Below are positions 36,941-47,138 of a DNA stretch of 64,000 nucleotides, one piece after another (the stretch's first letter is position 1; each line of letters begins with the position of its first letter). The stretch is from Trema orientale (taxonomy: Eukaryota > Streptophyta > Magnoliopsida > Rosales > Cannabaceae). The position numbers and the translations under genes were made by a program. The stretch is from the NCBI GenBank assembly GCA_002914845.1, contig JXTC01000125.1:1-64000 (forward strand), in the 5' to 3' direction. The notes beneath the pieces are model-generated. The model searched no databases and was not told the origin of the DNA. It saw only the letters and a program-made list of their open reading frames with translations.

Positions 36941-37743
36941 TAGAGATGTCAAATAGGCTGGACCGCCCATTTGGAACAAGGCACGACACGAAAAAACCGT
37001 ACAGAGCACAGCACATCACGAGATAACTTTGGGCCATGCCAAGCACGGCACGAGGTATTGGACTATTCTGGATTTTAGTTTTTGAGCACTATGAGTTGGT
37101 ACGACACGACACGAGTACAACAGCAGTACAACACGACCCAAAAAGTATAAAAAATATGACTATGAATACTTTATAAAATATTTATTTTTATTTGTTATAT
37201 TATTTATTTATACAAATTTTGTATGTCTTTTTGGTTTTTGCTTATTAATAAACTCACTTTTTTCATTATTTCTTTTAAAGAAAATCTGTATTAGTGATTT
37301 TTAATTGAATATTTTATTTTCAAATAACTATAGATATATTACATATTTTCTTTTCAAAATATAATTACTTAATTAAATATTTTTAAAAAATTCATGAAAT
37401 ATTAACTGTCACAACAATTTAATAGGTTGACCGAAAATAGGCACAAAGATATGTAGCACGTTTGGCACACTACGTTCGGCACGACAAGGGCCTAACATAA
37501 GCACGAGTACGGTACGAAACGTGCATGTGCCTGTAGACCGTGCCTGGCCTAGAATTTTGAAATTTGGGCCAGCACGAGACGTGCCTATTCCTGTGGGCTG
37601 TGTCGGGCCTAGAATTTTGAAATTTAGGTCAGCACGAGCATGGCACGATGTTCTGGTGGGTTGTGCTAAGCACGACATGAGGCACAAGCAGGCTTACCTT
37701 TAACGGGCCAGGCCGGCACGACACGACCAATTTGACATCTCTA
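36941..37743. mobile_element. Non-autonomous hAT-like transposon, 803 bp
   Basis: Perfect 14-bp terminal inverted repeats TAGAGATGTCAAAT begin at 36941 and end at 37743. The flanking octamers CTTCAAAA (36933-36940) and CCTCAATA (37744-37751) match at six of eight positions, as expected for an aged hAT target duplication. The interior is rich in CGGCACGACACGA-type words near both ends and AT-rich in the middle. No transposase was seen. Confidence 0.8.
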
Positions 37744-38307
37744 CCTCAATATATATATATGTATATATATATATGGGTGATGTTTTAATGGAGATTTTTA
37801 TTTTTGCTCTATAGATGGGTAAGATTGATAAGTTGAATATAACATACAATAGCAAGTAATTTCATCTATTTCTATTATTCGATTAATTAATGTTTCATTC
37901 AAATATTTTTCCTTTTTTTATTTCTTTTCTTTTTTAATTTTAACTTATAAGTTTAGTTTTTTAAATTATATTTAATCTGAATGTATTATGCTGCTAATAG
38001 GAATAAGTAATTTTTTGATAATATAAATAACATTACTTTTTTATGGGATGTAACGCTAGTTTTTTTTTTTTTTTTTTGAAAGGATATAACGTTAGTTTTG
38101 AAATTATAAAAAAGAAGAAATGATTTTTTTTAAGAAAAATTTGTGATAAAAAAATTAGTATTTAATAGTTTTATATTAATAGTTAATTGTTTTTTTTTAA
38201 GAATATACATAATGTAAGTTCGAATGTGACAACAGAACAATAAATTCGATTTTTTTTTTTTTTTTTTGGTTTTCTAACTTTCTTGTAGGTGACTTTTCAT
38301 TCGATTA

Positions 38308-38590
38308 GCGTAGTTGCGTACTATATATGCTCGTTCTTCAATGAATTACTAAAGGGCCTGTTTGGCATAGCTTCCGAAGATCTTTTGGAGCCCAAAAGTT
38401 ACTTTTGGGAGTATTTGGATGAATCGTCAGAAGATCTTTTTTTAATTAGAAGACCTTTTTAATGAAGCATGGACCCACTAACTTTTCTAGGAAGATCTTC
38501 TAGAGCTTTTACTTTAGGAAGTAAAAGTTATCCCAAACAGGCCTTAAGTCAATTAAATAAATTAATTTCCACACCCCACCACTATAAATA
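38308..38590 (+). promoter_or_regulatory. PR1-6 promoter, split by a MITE
   Basis: TATAAATA at 38583-38590 is 75 bp before the ATG. The conserved CGTTCTTCAATGAATTAC block (about 38333-38349) is pushed away from the TATA box by a 192-bp insertion at 38353-38544. In PR1-5 the equivalent sequences are about 50 bp apart. Confidence 0.65.
38353..38544. mobile_element. Tourist-like MITE in the PR1-6 promoter, TAA target duplication
   Basis: The left end AGGGCCTGTTTGGCATAGCT and right end AAGTTATCCCAAACAGGCCT form terminal inverted repeats. TAA lies on both sides (38350-38352, 38545-38547). GGGCCTGTTTGG termini with a TAA duplication indicate PIF/Harbinger (Tourist) type. An inverted second copy is at 46713-46903, sharing AGATCTTCT, GGGTCCATGCTTCATTAAAA and AACTTTTGGGCTCC in complement. 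Confidence 0.85.
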
Positions 38591-38664
38591 CCCTTATATA
38601 TATTTCCACCAATAATCAAACAACGTACTTCACAAACATTTGTGAAAATTAACAAACAGCCAAA

Positions 38665-39171
38665 ATGGGGTTACTAGTAGGACAACATAGAATTTTTCTA
38701 TTAGCACTATTCACTTGCATGTTAGGCTTAGCCATTCTCCAAACCTCTCGTGCCCAAAACTCCCCAAACGACTACGTGGACGCACACAACTCGGCTCGTG
38801 CCCAGGTTGGCGTTGGGCCGCTGAGTTGGAACGACACGGTGGCGTCCTATGCGCGCCAATACGCAAACCAACGTATTAACGACTGCAGGCTGGTGCACTC
38901 CGGAGGGCCTTATGGAGAGAATCTTGCGTGGAGCAGTGGCGACCTTTCCGGCACTGACGCCGTGGGGTTGTGGGCGGCATAGAAGGCTTATTACAACTAC
39001 AGCTCCAACTCCTGCGCCGCTGGGAAGGTTTGCGGGCACTACACTCAGGTGGTGTGGCGGAACTCGGTTCGCCTAGGGTGTGCTAAGGTTCGGTGCAACA
39101 ATAACACGGGTACCTTCATTACTTGCAACTATGATCCCCCGGGCAACTTGACTAGGCAGCGCCCATACTAG
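38665..39171 (+). pseudogene. PR1: PR1-6: PR-1 pseudogene with one nonsense codon
   Basis: The frame is collinear with PR-1 over its full 168-codon length, but codon 106 is TAG (38980-38982). It sits where the sister genes have GAG, the Glu of the WxxEK helix conserved in CAP proteins, so a single G-to-T change explains it. The upstream part has a signal peptide ending SRA, HNSAR, WNDT and HSGGPYGEN. The downstream part still reads GHYTQVVW, four cysteines, CNYD and the tail [11 protein letters not shown] with a normal stop. A truncated 105-residue product would lack half the CAP domain. There are no frameshifts, so loss is recent, or the allele is segregating, or it is a sequencing error. 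The promoter also carries a MITE. Nearest relative is PR1-7. Confidence 0.92.
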
Positions 39172-39278
39172 AAGGCTATGAAAGTGTTAAGTTACTTATG
39201 ATTAATTATAAAAGTATTATAAGCATCACTCAATTACCAATATTATATACTATAGATTATCATATATATATATATATA

Positions 39279-39520
39279 GGGCACCAATCCAGTAGGTTTT
39301 CTTTTTTTTACCTATGCATAGGTATCAATTGGGCCAATAAAAAATTTTTTTACACATTTTTTTATATTAAAAAGAAAGAGAGAGAAAAAGCATTAATGAT
39401 GCACGTCTTTTCACGCATCTCATTTTAGCCGTTAGATCATTATTAGATGATGATCCAATAGCTAGAAAAAAAATACCTACACATAGGTAAAAAAAAAAAA
39501 TACCTACCGGATTGGCAACC
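39279..39520. mobile_element. CCAATCCAGTAGGTA-family MITE, copy E
   Basis: The left GGGCACCAATCCAGTAGGT and right ACCTACCGGATTGGCAACC are inverted repeats flanked by TATATATA on both sides. It is the best-preserved copy, with internal palindromic TACCTATGCATAGGTA. It lies 108 bp after the end of the PR1-6 frame. Confidence 0.85.
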
Positions 39521-40247
39521 TATATATATATATACTGTGATATTACTGATGAAAGCTGGATATATAAAAATATATAAACAAATAAAGTTTCATCGTGTAT
39601 TATAATATGATCATGAATGTTATAATCTGTCTATGTGCGTAAATTTTGCTAACTTAATTGGCAAGTTAAATATTGGATTTTCTTATACTTAGTGTTATTT
39701 GGAGAGTACGATCATGTGCGAACATACAATTTACATTTTTCCAATTAACACAATATAAGACAATGATGTGTGAGGAAATTAGTTGATGCGCATGCATGCA
39801 GAAACAGTGACGTAAAATTAACGGATATTCACACGGACTCCGCAACGATATGGAGGGTCATGAATCAAGTTATAAGGATCTACAATTTTTTAATTTTTTT
39901 TGGCTATTTCCTAAAAGCGTAATTAATCTAAAATTTTCCAAACATATAATGAGTTGGAAGATTTTGAGGTGACCTGTCTGTGGGGCGCGCGGTTGGATCA
40001 TTATTTAAAACAAAAAAAGAACAATTAATAATAGATGTTCGTGTATGCAAAAATATTTATATATAATTATACACGTCAAAAAAATTATTTTTTCCTAATG
40101 CAAAATGTTAATTTGTGTAAACCTTTAAAAGATATTTCTACTTTATAAAAACTGTTCACGTCGACTTTAGAAAGTAAAGGTCTGTTTGCTATCGATGAAA
40201 ATTTCATGATCTTCCTCTTAACTACAATTTCTACCGCACCGAGGCAG

Positions 40248-40295
40248 TAGATAGAGGTAAAGATGTAACTCTAGATAGAGGTAAAGATGTAACTC
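40248..40295. repeat. 24-bp direct repeat at the left end of a hAT-like element
   Basis: TAGATAGAGGTAAAGATGTA plus ACTC occurs twice in direct succession (40248-40271, 40272-40295). This may be a replication slip at the transposon edge. Confidence 0.8.
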
Positions 40296-41088
40296 TGGAC
40301 CACGGTCCATAGGCTAACCCGGGCCCGTCTACTATTTATGGGATGGGCTAGACCATGATACGATGGTCGCAGTCTAGGCCAGGCTGGCCCACCAAAGTTC
40401 ATAGGATGGACTAGGCATGGGCATGGGCCAGGACGGACCAGCCCGCAATGGGCTAAGGTAGCCTGCATGTTTTGGCTGATTCTTCTATTATTTTTATATT
40501 TTTTTGTTTTTTTAGTTTTTGTTTAATTTTGTTTTATATAATCTTAAACATTTTATACTATTTTTTCCTTCCTAAACTAGGTTTTTATTATTAATCCACT
40601 GAATTTGACCTGTAATATTTTTAAAAAATATTCATAAATAAAATTTTTATTAATGATTTACATAATTATTTAGTTCTATATTAGTAAATATTTTTTATTA
40701 TTTATATTAATTAATACTTAAATTAATTTGTAATTGTACGTAAATTATTTAGGATTTGATAAAAAAATAACTTTAAAGTTAAACAAAATATTTTTTTTAC
40801 TTTTGTTTTTGAACTAAAATAGGTTGGCCAACGATGGGCTATTATGGGCGCCGGCCCACATATAGGGTAGCCCATGGGAAGTGATTGGATAGGTTGCCAT
40901 TTTTCTTAATTCGGTGGGCAAGTCCAGGCCTGCCCACGAAAATAATGGGATGGGACGGGCCAGGCGGCCCATTGTTGCATCTCTAGATATAGGAATTCTT
41001 TAGTAGTGATCTGCCCACGAAAATAATGGGATGGGACGGGCCAGGCGACCCGTTGTTGCATCTCTAGATATAGGAATTCTTTAGTAGT
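40272..41088. mobile_element. hAT-like non-autonomous element with duplicated right end
   Basis: The left end (AGATGTAACTCTGG) and right end (CCATTGTTGCATCTCTA) are imperfect inverted repeats related to the TAGAGATG termini at 36941. Both flanks have GGGCC/GGCCCA-rich subterminal DNA. The right end is present twice with an 81-bp period: CTGCCCACGAAAATAATGGG starts at 40930 and again at 41011, and each copy ends GGAATTCTTTAGTAGT. Confidence 0.65.
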
Positions 41089-41703
41089 TTTCCTTTTTTT
41101 TTTTCCTTTTCCTTTTTTTTTTTTAATAATCCTTTCATTGATCATGGGAAGGTCTTTGTAATATATTTCTATGAATGTTCTCTCCTATATGAATCTTGAC
41201 ATGAGAGTGGGTTTTGTTTATTCATGTTTCTTTGTCTTGTTTTTTGTGGTTTTTTTTTTCCCCAAATTTGAACATTATAAAATTTTGTTTTTTGTGGTTT
41301 TCCCCCCTAAATTTAAACATTCTAAAATCTAAATCCGGAAAAATTTATGTTGTCAAATTAAGATCGTTTTGTGTTAAAAAAATTCATTATTGTACCAGTC
41401 AGAAAGGCCAACTAAGTAGTGAAAAGTGACTTAAAAAAACAAAAGACTTTTAATGATTACTTTTTTTGGATTAGGCATAATAATTACGACCTTTTATGTC
41501 CCATACTAGAAGTAGTCATAAATAAAATGAATACTAGTCATAATAATTTTTATGACTAAAAATAAAATGTAAAAAATGGTCCTAAAAATATCGTGTTGGC
41601 CGAAATAAACTCCTAAATTCATCCATTTCCATTAGTTCATGGTCATAGTTCGAAGTTTGGGCCTAAGCTCATGGTCAACATTTGTGTGTACATATATATA
41701 TAT

Positions 41704-41860
41704 GAGCACCAATTGAGTAGGTATTTTTTTTTTTTACCTATATATAGATATTATTTTGGCTAATTAAAATTAGTCACATAAATCTTTTCATAGTAAAAAG
41801 GAGAGTATAATCCAACAGTTAAAAAAAAATACTTACGAATAGGTAAAAAAAACAAAAAGT
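41704..41860. mobile_element. CCAATCCAGTAGGTA-family MITE, copy F (truncated)
   Basis: The left end GAGCACCAATTGAGTAGGTA follows a TATATA run. The interior TTTTGGCTAATTAAAATTAG and the right-hand TACTTACGAATAGGTA fit the family, but the terminal ATTGG is missing, so the copy is shortened. Confidence 0.6.
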
Positions 41861-42109
41861 ATATATACATATAATGGCCTTTGTGCAAATTTCCTGCTAA
41901 ATATGTCAGATTTTAAACTGGGATTAGGGACTAATATTGAGGGACAAAAGCATATAAACTATATTTAGAACGTGAAATTTGAAAAGCAAATTGAGATAAA
42001 AACACAATTTAATGACTATTTTCAACATTATAAAGCGAGTGACCAAACAGGATTTGAGTTTTGTTTTTATGGACTAGAGTACTACTCTAATCTTTTAATT
42101 TTTTTCATA

Positions 42110-42350
42110 TATGCTCTTGTTGTCGTTTCTAATCATGCTATTGTCGTTTTTAATTTATTATCACTCTTTCGTCACTTTTGCTTTTGTTTTTTTATCACTG
42201 TTGTTTTGAATGTTATTCATCTTTTTTCCCCCTTTCATTCTCGTTTAAAGTATGTCTGTCGTTTTTGTAGTTATTTCACAATCTTGTCGTTTTTCCTTTT
42301 GTTGAAAATTTTCTTTTTTGTCGTTTTATTATTTTGTTGTCGGTTTTCTT
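42110..42350 (+). repeat. TGTCGTTTT motif array 2
   Basis: Exact GTCGTTT occurs about five times on the + strand (near 42122, 42142, 42259, 42285 and 42321). Near matches lie between. Same orientation and character as arrays 1, 3 and 4. A 145-residue Phe-rich frame crosses it and is considered spurious. Confidence 0.55.
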
Positions 42351-44737
42351 ACCTGGCCCCGAGTTTTAATTTTGAATTTTTGATGATTAAAGGCCAAACC
42401 AAAATATAATCTCGTTGTAGATGCGTACTTATCATAGGCGACGGGCCACGGCGGTAGTTAACATAGAAAATTTGCACTGCAGTAGTTGAGGTAGTCCTGT
42501 CATGAGTCATGAAAGTACGATTATAATAAGGTAATAACATAAGAAGAATATTTTTGTTCTTATTTCCCTTTGGGCCACCGGTAACATAAGACTTTAGGTT
42601 ATTTGTTAATTTTTCTAAGTTGCAACGTCGCGTACGCGACTAATTTAAATATTATGTGATTATAAATTAGATGCATTATCATAATGAAAAACCGCTAGTG
42701 ATCCACTTGCGTGTGATTATAAAGTTGATTATGGATGTTATTAAGCATTAATTTAATTAAAGCACCAGATCCTTTGAAGTGTTTAAGTTTATAGAGTAGA
42801 TACATGGCCACTTGCCATAGTTTGCCGTTTTGATTACTGGGTGATGGCTGCAAAGACCCTTCTATTTTTTATTAATTAAATTACCATTAGTATCTCATTA
42901 TCCCAGTCCAATCATACTCATACGGTGCAAGAAAATTCATTAGTACTATATCTAAAAATGAAAAATGTACCTGCTTTCATCACGAAAAAAAATAAAATAA
43001 AAAAGCGGAAATAAAAAAACTAGTTCACGAATATACAAGCGAAACATAAATCGTGCGCGTACGGAAATTTCCACGTGTAAATTTTGATTGGATCTGCTCT
43101 TTTCTTGAAACTCAATTTAATAAAAATCCCAGGTTGCCCACCAGCTGTAATGTTTACTCATTAATCAAAATTTATCAATATATATATATACACAATGTAC
43201 CCTGCTAATTAGCCGTAAAAGACTCTACATACCCAGAAATAAAAATAGAGTAGTCTTGTCAAAATTAAATAATACTAAATAAGAGGAAAAGTTCATTAAA
43301 CAACGAGGAAATAGTAAATAAATAAGAGAACAACAAACCAGATAGAAGAGGAAATAAATTGGTAAAAGAGTACTGAGTTAAAGACACCTGGACTTGCGCG
43401 GCTACAGAGGTGAGAGAAGATAAAAAGAGTGTGTCTATGTGTGGCGTCTATCCTAACGGTACCGTCAAGTAAACAGAGCTCTGTTAGTGGTAATTATTTG
43501 TAAAGCAACGTGTACAATTTTCATTCGGTGCAGAGAAATGGACAGAGAGTTTAGACAGAGGATCCATGTCCATGAGGTTCATTCCAACTGAAAGTTTGAA
43601 ACTTGGAACTAATTAGTACATAAGTCCGATAAAAAAAAAAAAACAAAGCTAATAATAATAATTAGTATAAACAAATGAGCATTAATTAATAACTTATCAT
43701 CTTCAGAATAAGGATACATTAGATTTACTTATTTTGTTTTTTTAGGGAAATACTGAATTGGATATACAAAGTATTAACAAGGGTGATCAGTACTACTAAC
43801 CATCTACCAAAATAAAGAAGAAATCAACTCGCACAGTATTTCAACTCTTTTTAATGAAACACCATGTGTTTTAAGAAATATGGAAAAATGTACCCTATTG
43901 AACTTGATTTTTTTTAATTACAAAATACTTTGTAATTTGACTATTTTTGAAATTCGACCTTCTCGTATAAACTGAATTAGAAAAATTAATAAAAAATAGC
44001 AAAATTACTATATAGTGGGTAGTGATTAAGGTTTATATTAGATTTTTACTTTGTATTTTGATATAATTATTTGAAAACTATTTTATCCCTTATAAGATTA
44101 TTTTGGAAAAATAAAATATTGTTCAATAACTATTATAGACAATTCTTAAATTTATCTTTAAGTCTAAATCTACCATTTATTAATGGTAATTTTGTCACTT
44201 CTATCAATTTTCCTAGTTTTGATCATATGAAAAGGTTGAATGTCAAAAATAGTCATATGCTTTTTGTGATGAAAAATCAAATTCAGAGGGGTTTTCTCAT
44301 ATTTATAAAAACACATGGGATTTCGTTAAAAAAAAATTACTTAACGTAAAGTCATTTTAGACCTTTTCTTTAAAATCTTGCAGCATACAATAGTATTACT
44401 TTATTCCGTCCGATTAATGTTGAACCAATTATAAGGAAATTCGAAGAGCAAAATGAGGATTAACAACAAAAGATAAATTTCGGATTAAGGAAAAAAATTG
44501 TTACAAGTTGCCATTTAGGTTGGTCTCCTTTTTCTTTTAATGGTCCGCCGCCTCTTATCCATCTACTATCCGATCAGAAGGCTAATCAATCCATTTACCC
44601 TAGGTTTTATTTATTTATTATTATTATTTTTTTGGTTGAAACATTCAAAACGGTATTGATACATATATTATAATCTAATTATAGCTTCCCGCCAATGTTG
44701 ACAGCAACAATATTATTTTAGTTTTCTTTTGATGAAG

Positions 44738-44830
44738 GTTGCGTATTATATGATCGTTTCTTCAACTACTTCCTTAGTGAAGCACATAAAATTACAGACT
44801 CCATTACTCTATATATATATATATGTATAT
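44738..44830 (+). promoter_or_regulatory. PR1-7 proximal promoter
   Basis: GGTTGCGTATTATATGATCG followed by TTTCTTCAACTAC (from about 44738) is the PR1-7 version of the conserved upstream block. The TATA region is an expanded TA repeat (about 44810-44830), 55-75 bp before the ATG. Confidence 0.5.
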
Positions 44831-44883
44831 ACCCTATCAACTTCAGGTTCAAGTCTAAAAATAACTAAACAATAGAAACAAAA

Positions 44884-45420
44884 ATGGGGTTGGGGCTACG
44901 GAGAATTTCATTATTACAAGTCCTAATATTCACGTACTTGTTAGGCCGCTTAGCCATTCTCCAAACCTCTCGTGCCCAAAACTCCCCACAAGACTACCTC
45001 AACGCCCACAACTCGGCTCGCGCCCAGGTTGGCGTCGGGCCCCTAAGGTGGGACAACACCGTGGCGTCATACGCGCGGCAGTACGCGAACAAACGCATCG
45101 GTGACTGCAGGCTGGTGCACTCCGGAGGGCCTTATGGCGAGAACATTGCATGGGGCAGTGGTGACCTTTCCGGTGTCAACGCGGTGAGATTGTGGGTGGC
45201 GGAGAAGAAGGACTATGATTACAAATCCAACTCCTGCGCCGCCGGAAAGGTTTGCGGGCACTACACTCAGGTGGTGTGGCGGAACTCGGTTCGTCTCGGT
45301 TGTGCTAAGGTTCGGTGCAACAATAACAGGGGTACCTTCATAGTGTGCAACTATGATCCCCCTGGCAACTTTAATGGGCAACGCCCTTATGACACGTTAT
45401 CATACCAATCGGCAATATGA
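44884..45420 (+). CDS. PR1: PR1-7: basic PR-1 (CAP family) with C-terminal extension
   Basis: Intronless, 178 residues. The signal peptide ends SRA before QNSPQDYL. The CAP domain has [14 protein letters not shown], the WVAEK helix, GHYTQVVW at 125-132 and six cysteines. The mature part is Arg/Lys-rich ([31 protein letters not shown]), so probably a basic isoform. After the usual tail [11 protein letters not shown] (ending at residue 169) the expected stop is missing and nine further residues, DTLSYQSAI, follow before TGA. In sister genes the codon after the last Tyr is TAA or TAG; here it is GAC. The extra tail would mask a CAPE peptide unless trimmed. A 12-bp perfect hairpin starts 5 bp after the stop. 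Confidence 0.94.
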   Translation: MGLGLRRISLLQVLIFTYLLGRLAILQTSRAQNSPQDYLNAHNSARAQVGVGPLRWDNTVASYARQYANKRIGDCRLVHSGGPYGENIAWGSGDLSGVNAVRLWVAEKKDYDYKSNSCAAGKVCGHYTQVVWRNSVRLGCAKVRCNNNRGTFIVCNYDPPGNFNGQRPYDTLSYQSAI

Positions 45421-45424
45421 ACAA

Positions 45425-45454
45425 AATATTATCACTCTAATAAGTGATAATATT
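45425..45454. other. Perfect 12-bp hairpin after PR1-7 stop
   Basis: AATATTATCACT (45425-45436) and its exact complement AGTGATAATATT (45443-45454) are separated by 6 nt. It lies in the likely 3' UTR, directly after the extended stop. It may be a small insertion footprint; function unknown. Confidence 0.7.
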
Positions 45455-46712
45455 AAATGATGAAAAGTCTATGTCCTATATGTTCGTGTTTGGTAACTTT
45501 TTTTTTCTGTATTTTGTTTTCAAGAGTGAAATAAGATGAGTATCGCTTATTTCGAGTTCAGAAATAAAAAAATTATTATCAAATAAATAAACAAACAAAC
45601 TAAGCTTGTTATATATGAAGTGATCATAATTTTAGTCTATCGATGCTGTTAAATTCTTTTTAACTCTCTTATATTTTGGTTATCCTGCGCAAGTCAAAAA
45701 GGTACACAGTAATTAGGTACAAGTACAAAAATTTAATAGTTACAGGTGTAAATATTGACCTTTAAGGTAACCGGTATATTACTTTCCCGCTGTGTGGAGG
45801 GTCCTTAGGAAAAGCATGGCCAAAAAATTAATTTTCTTGGGAGTACATTAACTAAAGAAAGAAAAATAGAACCTAGGACTCTTTTTCTCCAACTTTCCTC
45901 TATTGTTTTCGGTTCTTTGTATAATTTTTCAATTGAAAAAAAAAAGGGATAACTTATCATTGGATTTAATTGATCTTTTTTAGCTTTATTAAGGCGCAAA
46001 AATATTTATGGAGTCACAAAGTGGTGTAGTGTAGCTTTTTTATTAAGGCGAAAATAAAAAAGTTCAGCTAGAATTTTATTATTGAGACTTTTAAATTTGG
46101 AACAAATAATAGCACGAATATTAAAATTTTAGTTATTAAGTGGGTGGGGGCATGATTACAAATTTACTTATTAATTAATTAGTGGCGACATAACTTTGAT
46201 TTTCAATAAATTACATTTAGATATATAGTTAACAAAAATTTGATGGGGCATATATCTTTCCCACTGATTCTTCGCTAGCTCCGCTTCTGATACTGATTTC
46301 GACTCTGCCTCCCCCGAGTTTTTACAAAATGTTAAATGATATATAGCTTCAATCGAAACCTGATGCATATACCCAAGGAAAGTCTTATAATTAATGACGC
46401 ACATGCATGTGAAAGCGGTGGAGTGAGATCGTCTGTCTCAATTCCCAATCTTATTTCCTGTCTAAAATAGGCCATATGTCTCACCTTTAAATTTGCACAT
46501 AAACTCCACATCTTCATTAATACAGTATTTAGTATGCAAATATTGCCTTAATTTAACATTTATCCTAATATAGTGTAAATTAAAAGGCGGAATTCTCTCT
46601 ATTAATGTGTAGTCTCTATTAGTGTGTCGTGATCATAAAAAGTACTAGCTAGTGCCTCTTATACCATTGCTTTATATGTAAACGTAATTTGTATGCTTGT
46701 AAAGAGTGATAT

Positions 46713-46903
46713 AGGGCCCGTTTGGGATAACTTTTACTTCCTGAAGTAAAAGCTCCAGAAGATCTTCCTGTAAAAGCTAATGGGTCCATGCTTCATTAAA
46801 AAGATCTTCTAATTAAAAAAAGATCTTTGACAATTCATCCAAACACCCCCAAAAATAACTTTTGGGCTCCAAAAGATCTTTAAAAGCTATGCCAAACAGG
46901 CCT
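46713..46903. mobile_element. Tourist-like MITE, second copy
   Basis: AGGGCCCGTTTGGGATAACT at the left and GCTATGCCAAACAGGCCT at the right are terminal inverted repeats. The whole 191-bp sequence is the reverse complement of the element at 38353-38544 with moderate divergence. The 3-bp flanks (TAT left, ATA right) do not give a clean duplication. Confidence 0.82.
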
Positions 46904-47138
46904 ATAAAAGAAGATAGATTTTGATTTATCTATAAAAATAAACCAGAGTCATTTTAGTAAAATGAAAAATCAAACTAAACCTTCATAAAAGGTCTATTGT
47001 TCTGCGTAATATAAAATTCCAATCAATATATATTTCAATATGTGATTTTGAAAATTATCAATATATCAACTAAATATATAACAATTAAATACTCCCAAGA
47101 TAGTTCAACAATTCTTCTTCTGTACACATAATGCATAC

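Larger units (their letters stand above)
27215..38307. other. Intergenic region PR1-5 to PR1-6 (largest gap)
   Basis: Eleven kilobases without a supported gene. It contains a GC-rich MITE (28184-28334), a duplicated segment with MITE copy D (28957-29460), a SINE (30316-30499), a TGTCGTTTT array (30650-31240), small duplications (31385-31440, 32107-32231), an AAT/TTA microsatellite (32359-32413) and a hAT-like element (36941-37743). PR1 upstream blocks survive at 31813-31832, 32003-32040, 35183-35240 and 36845-36900. About 32.6-36.5 kb is extremely AT-rich with nothing recognisable. Confidence 0.6.
39172..44737. other. Intergenic region PR1-6 to PR1-7
   Basis: No supported gene. Contents: MITE copy E (39279-39520), hAT-like element (about 40272-41088), a CACTA-type patch with GTCATAA words (41460-41580), MITE copy F (41704-41860), TGTCGTTTT array 2 (42110-42350) and a PR1 upstream block (42710-42780). 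About 43.3-43.6 kb is a less AT-rich stretch without recognisable content. Confidence 0.6.

Noticed and set aside
37409-37687. Frames with repeated GPTQPTG-like residues
   Set aside because: They are translations of repeated CACGA/GGCCCA words inside the hAT-like element.
41972-42409. 145-codon Phe-rich frame
   Set aside because: It runs through TGTCGTTTT array 2; composition follows the T-rich repeat and no motif is recognisable.
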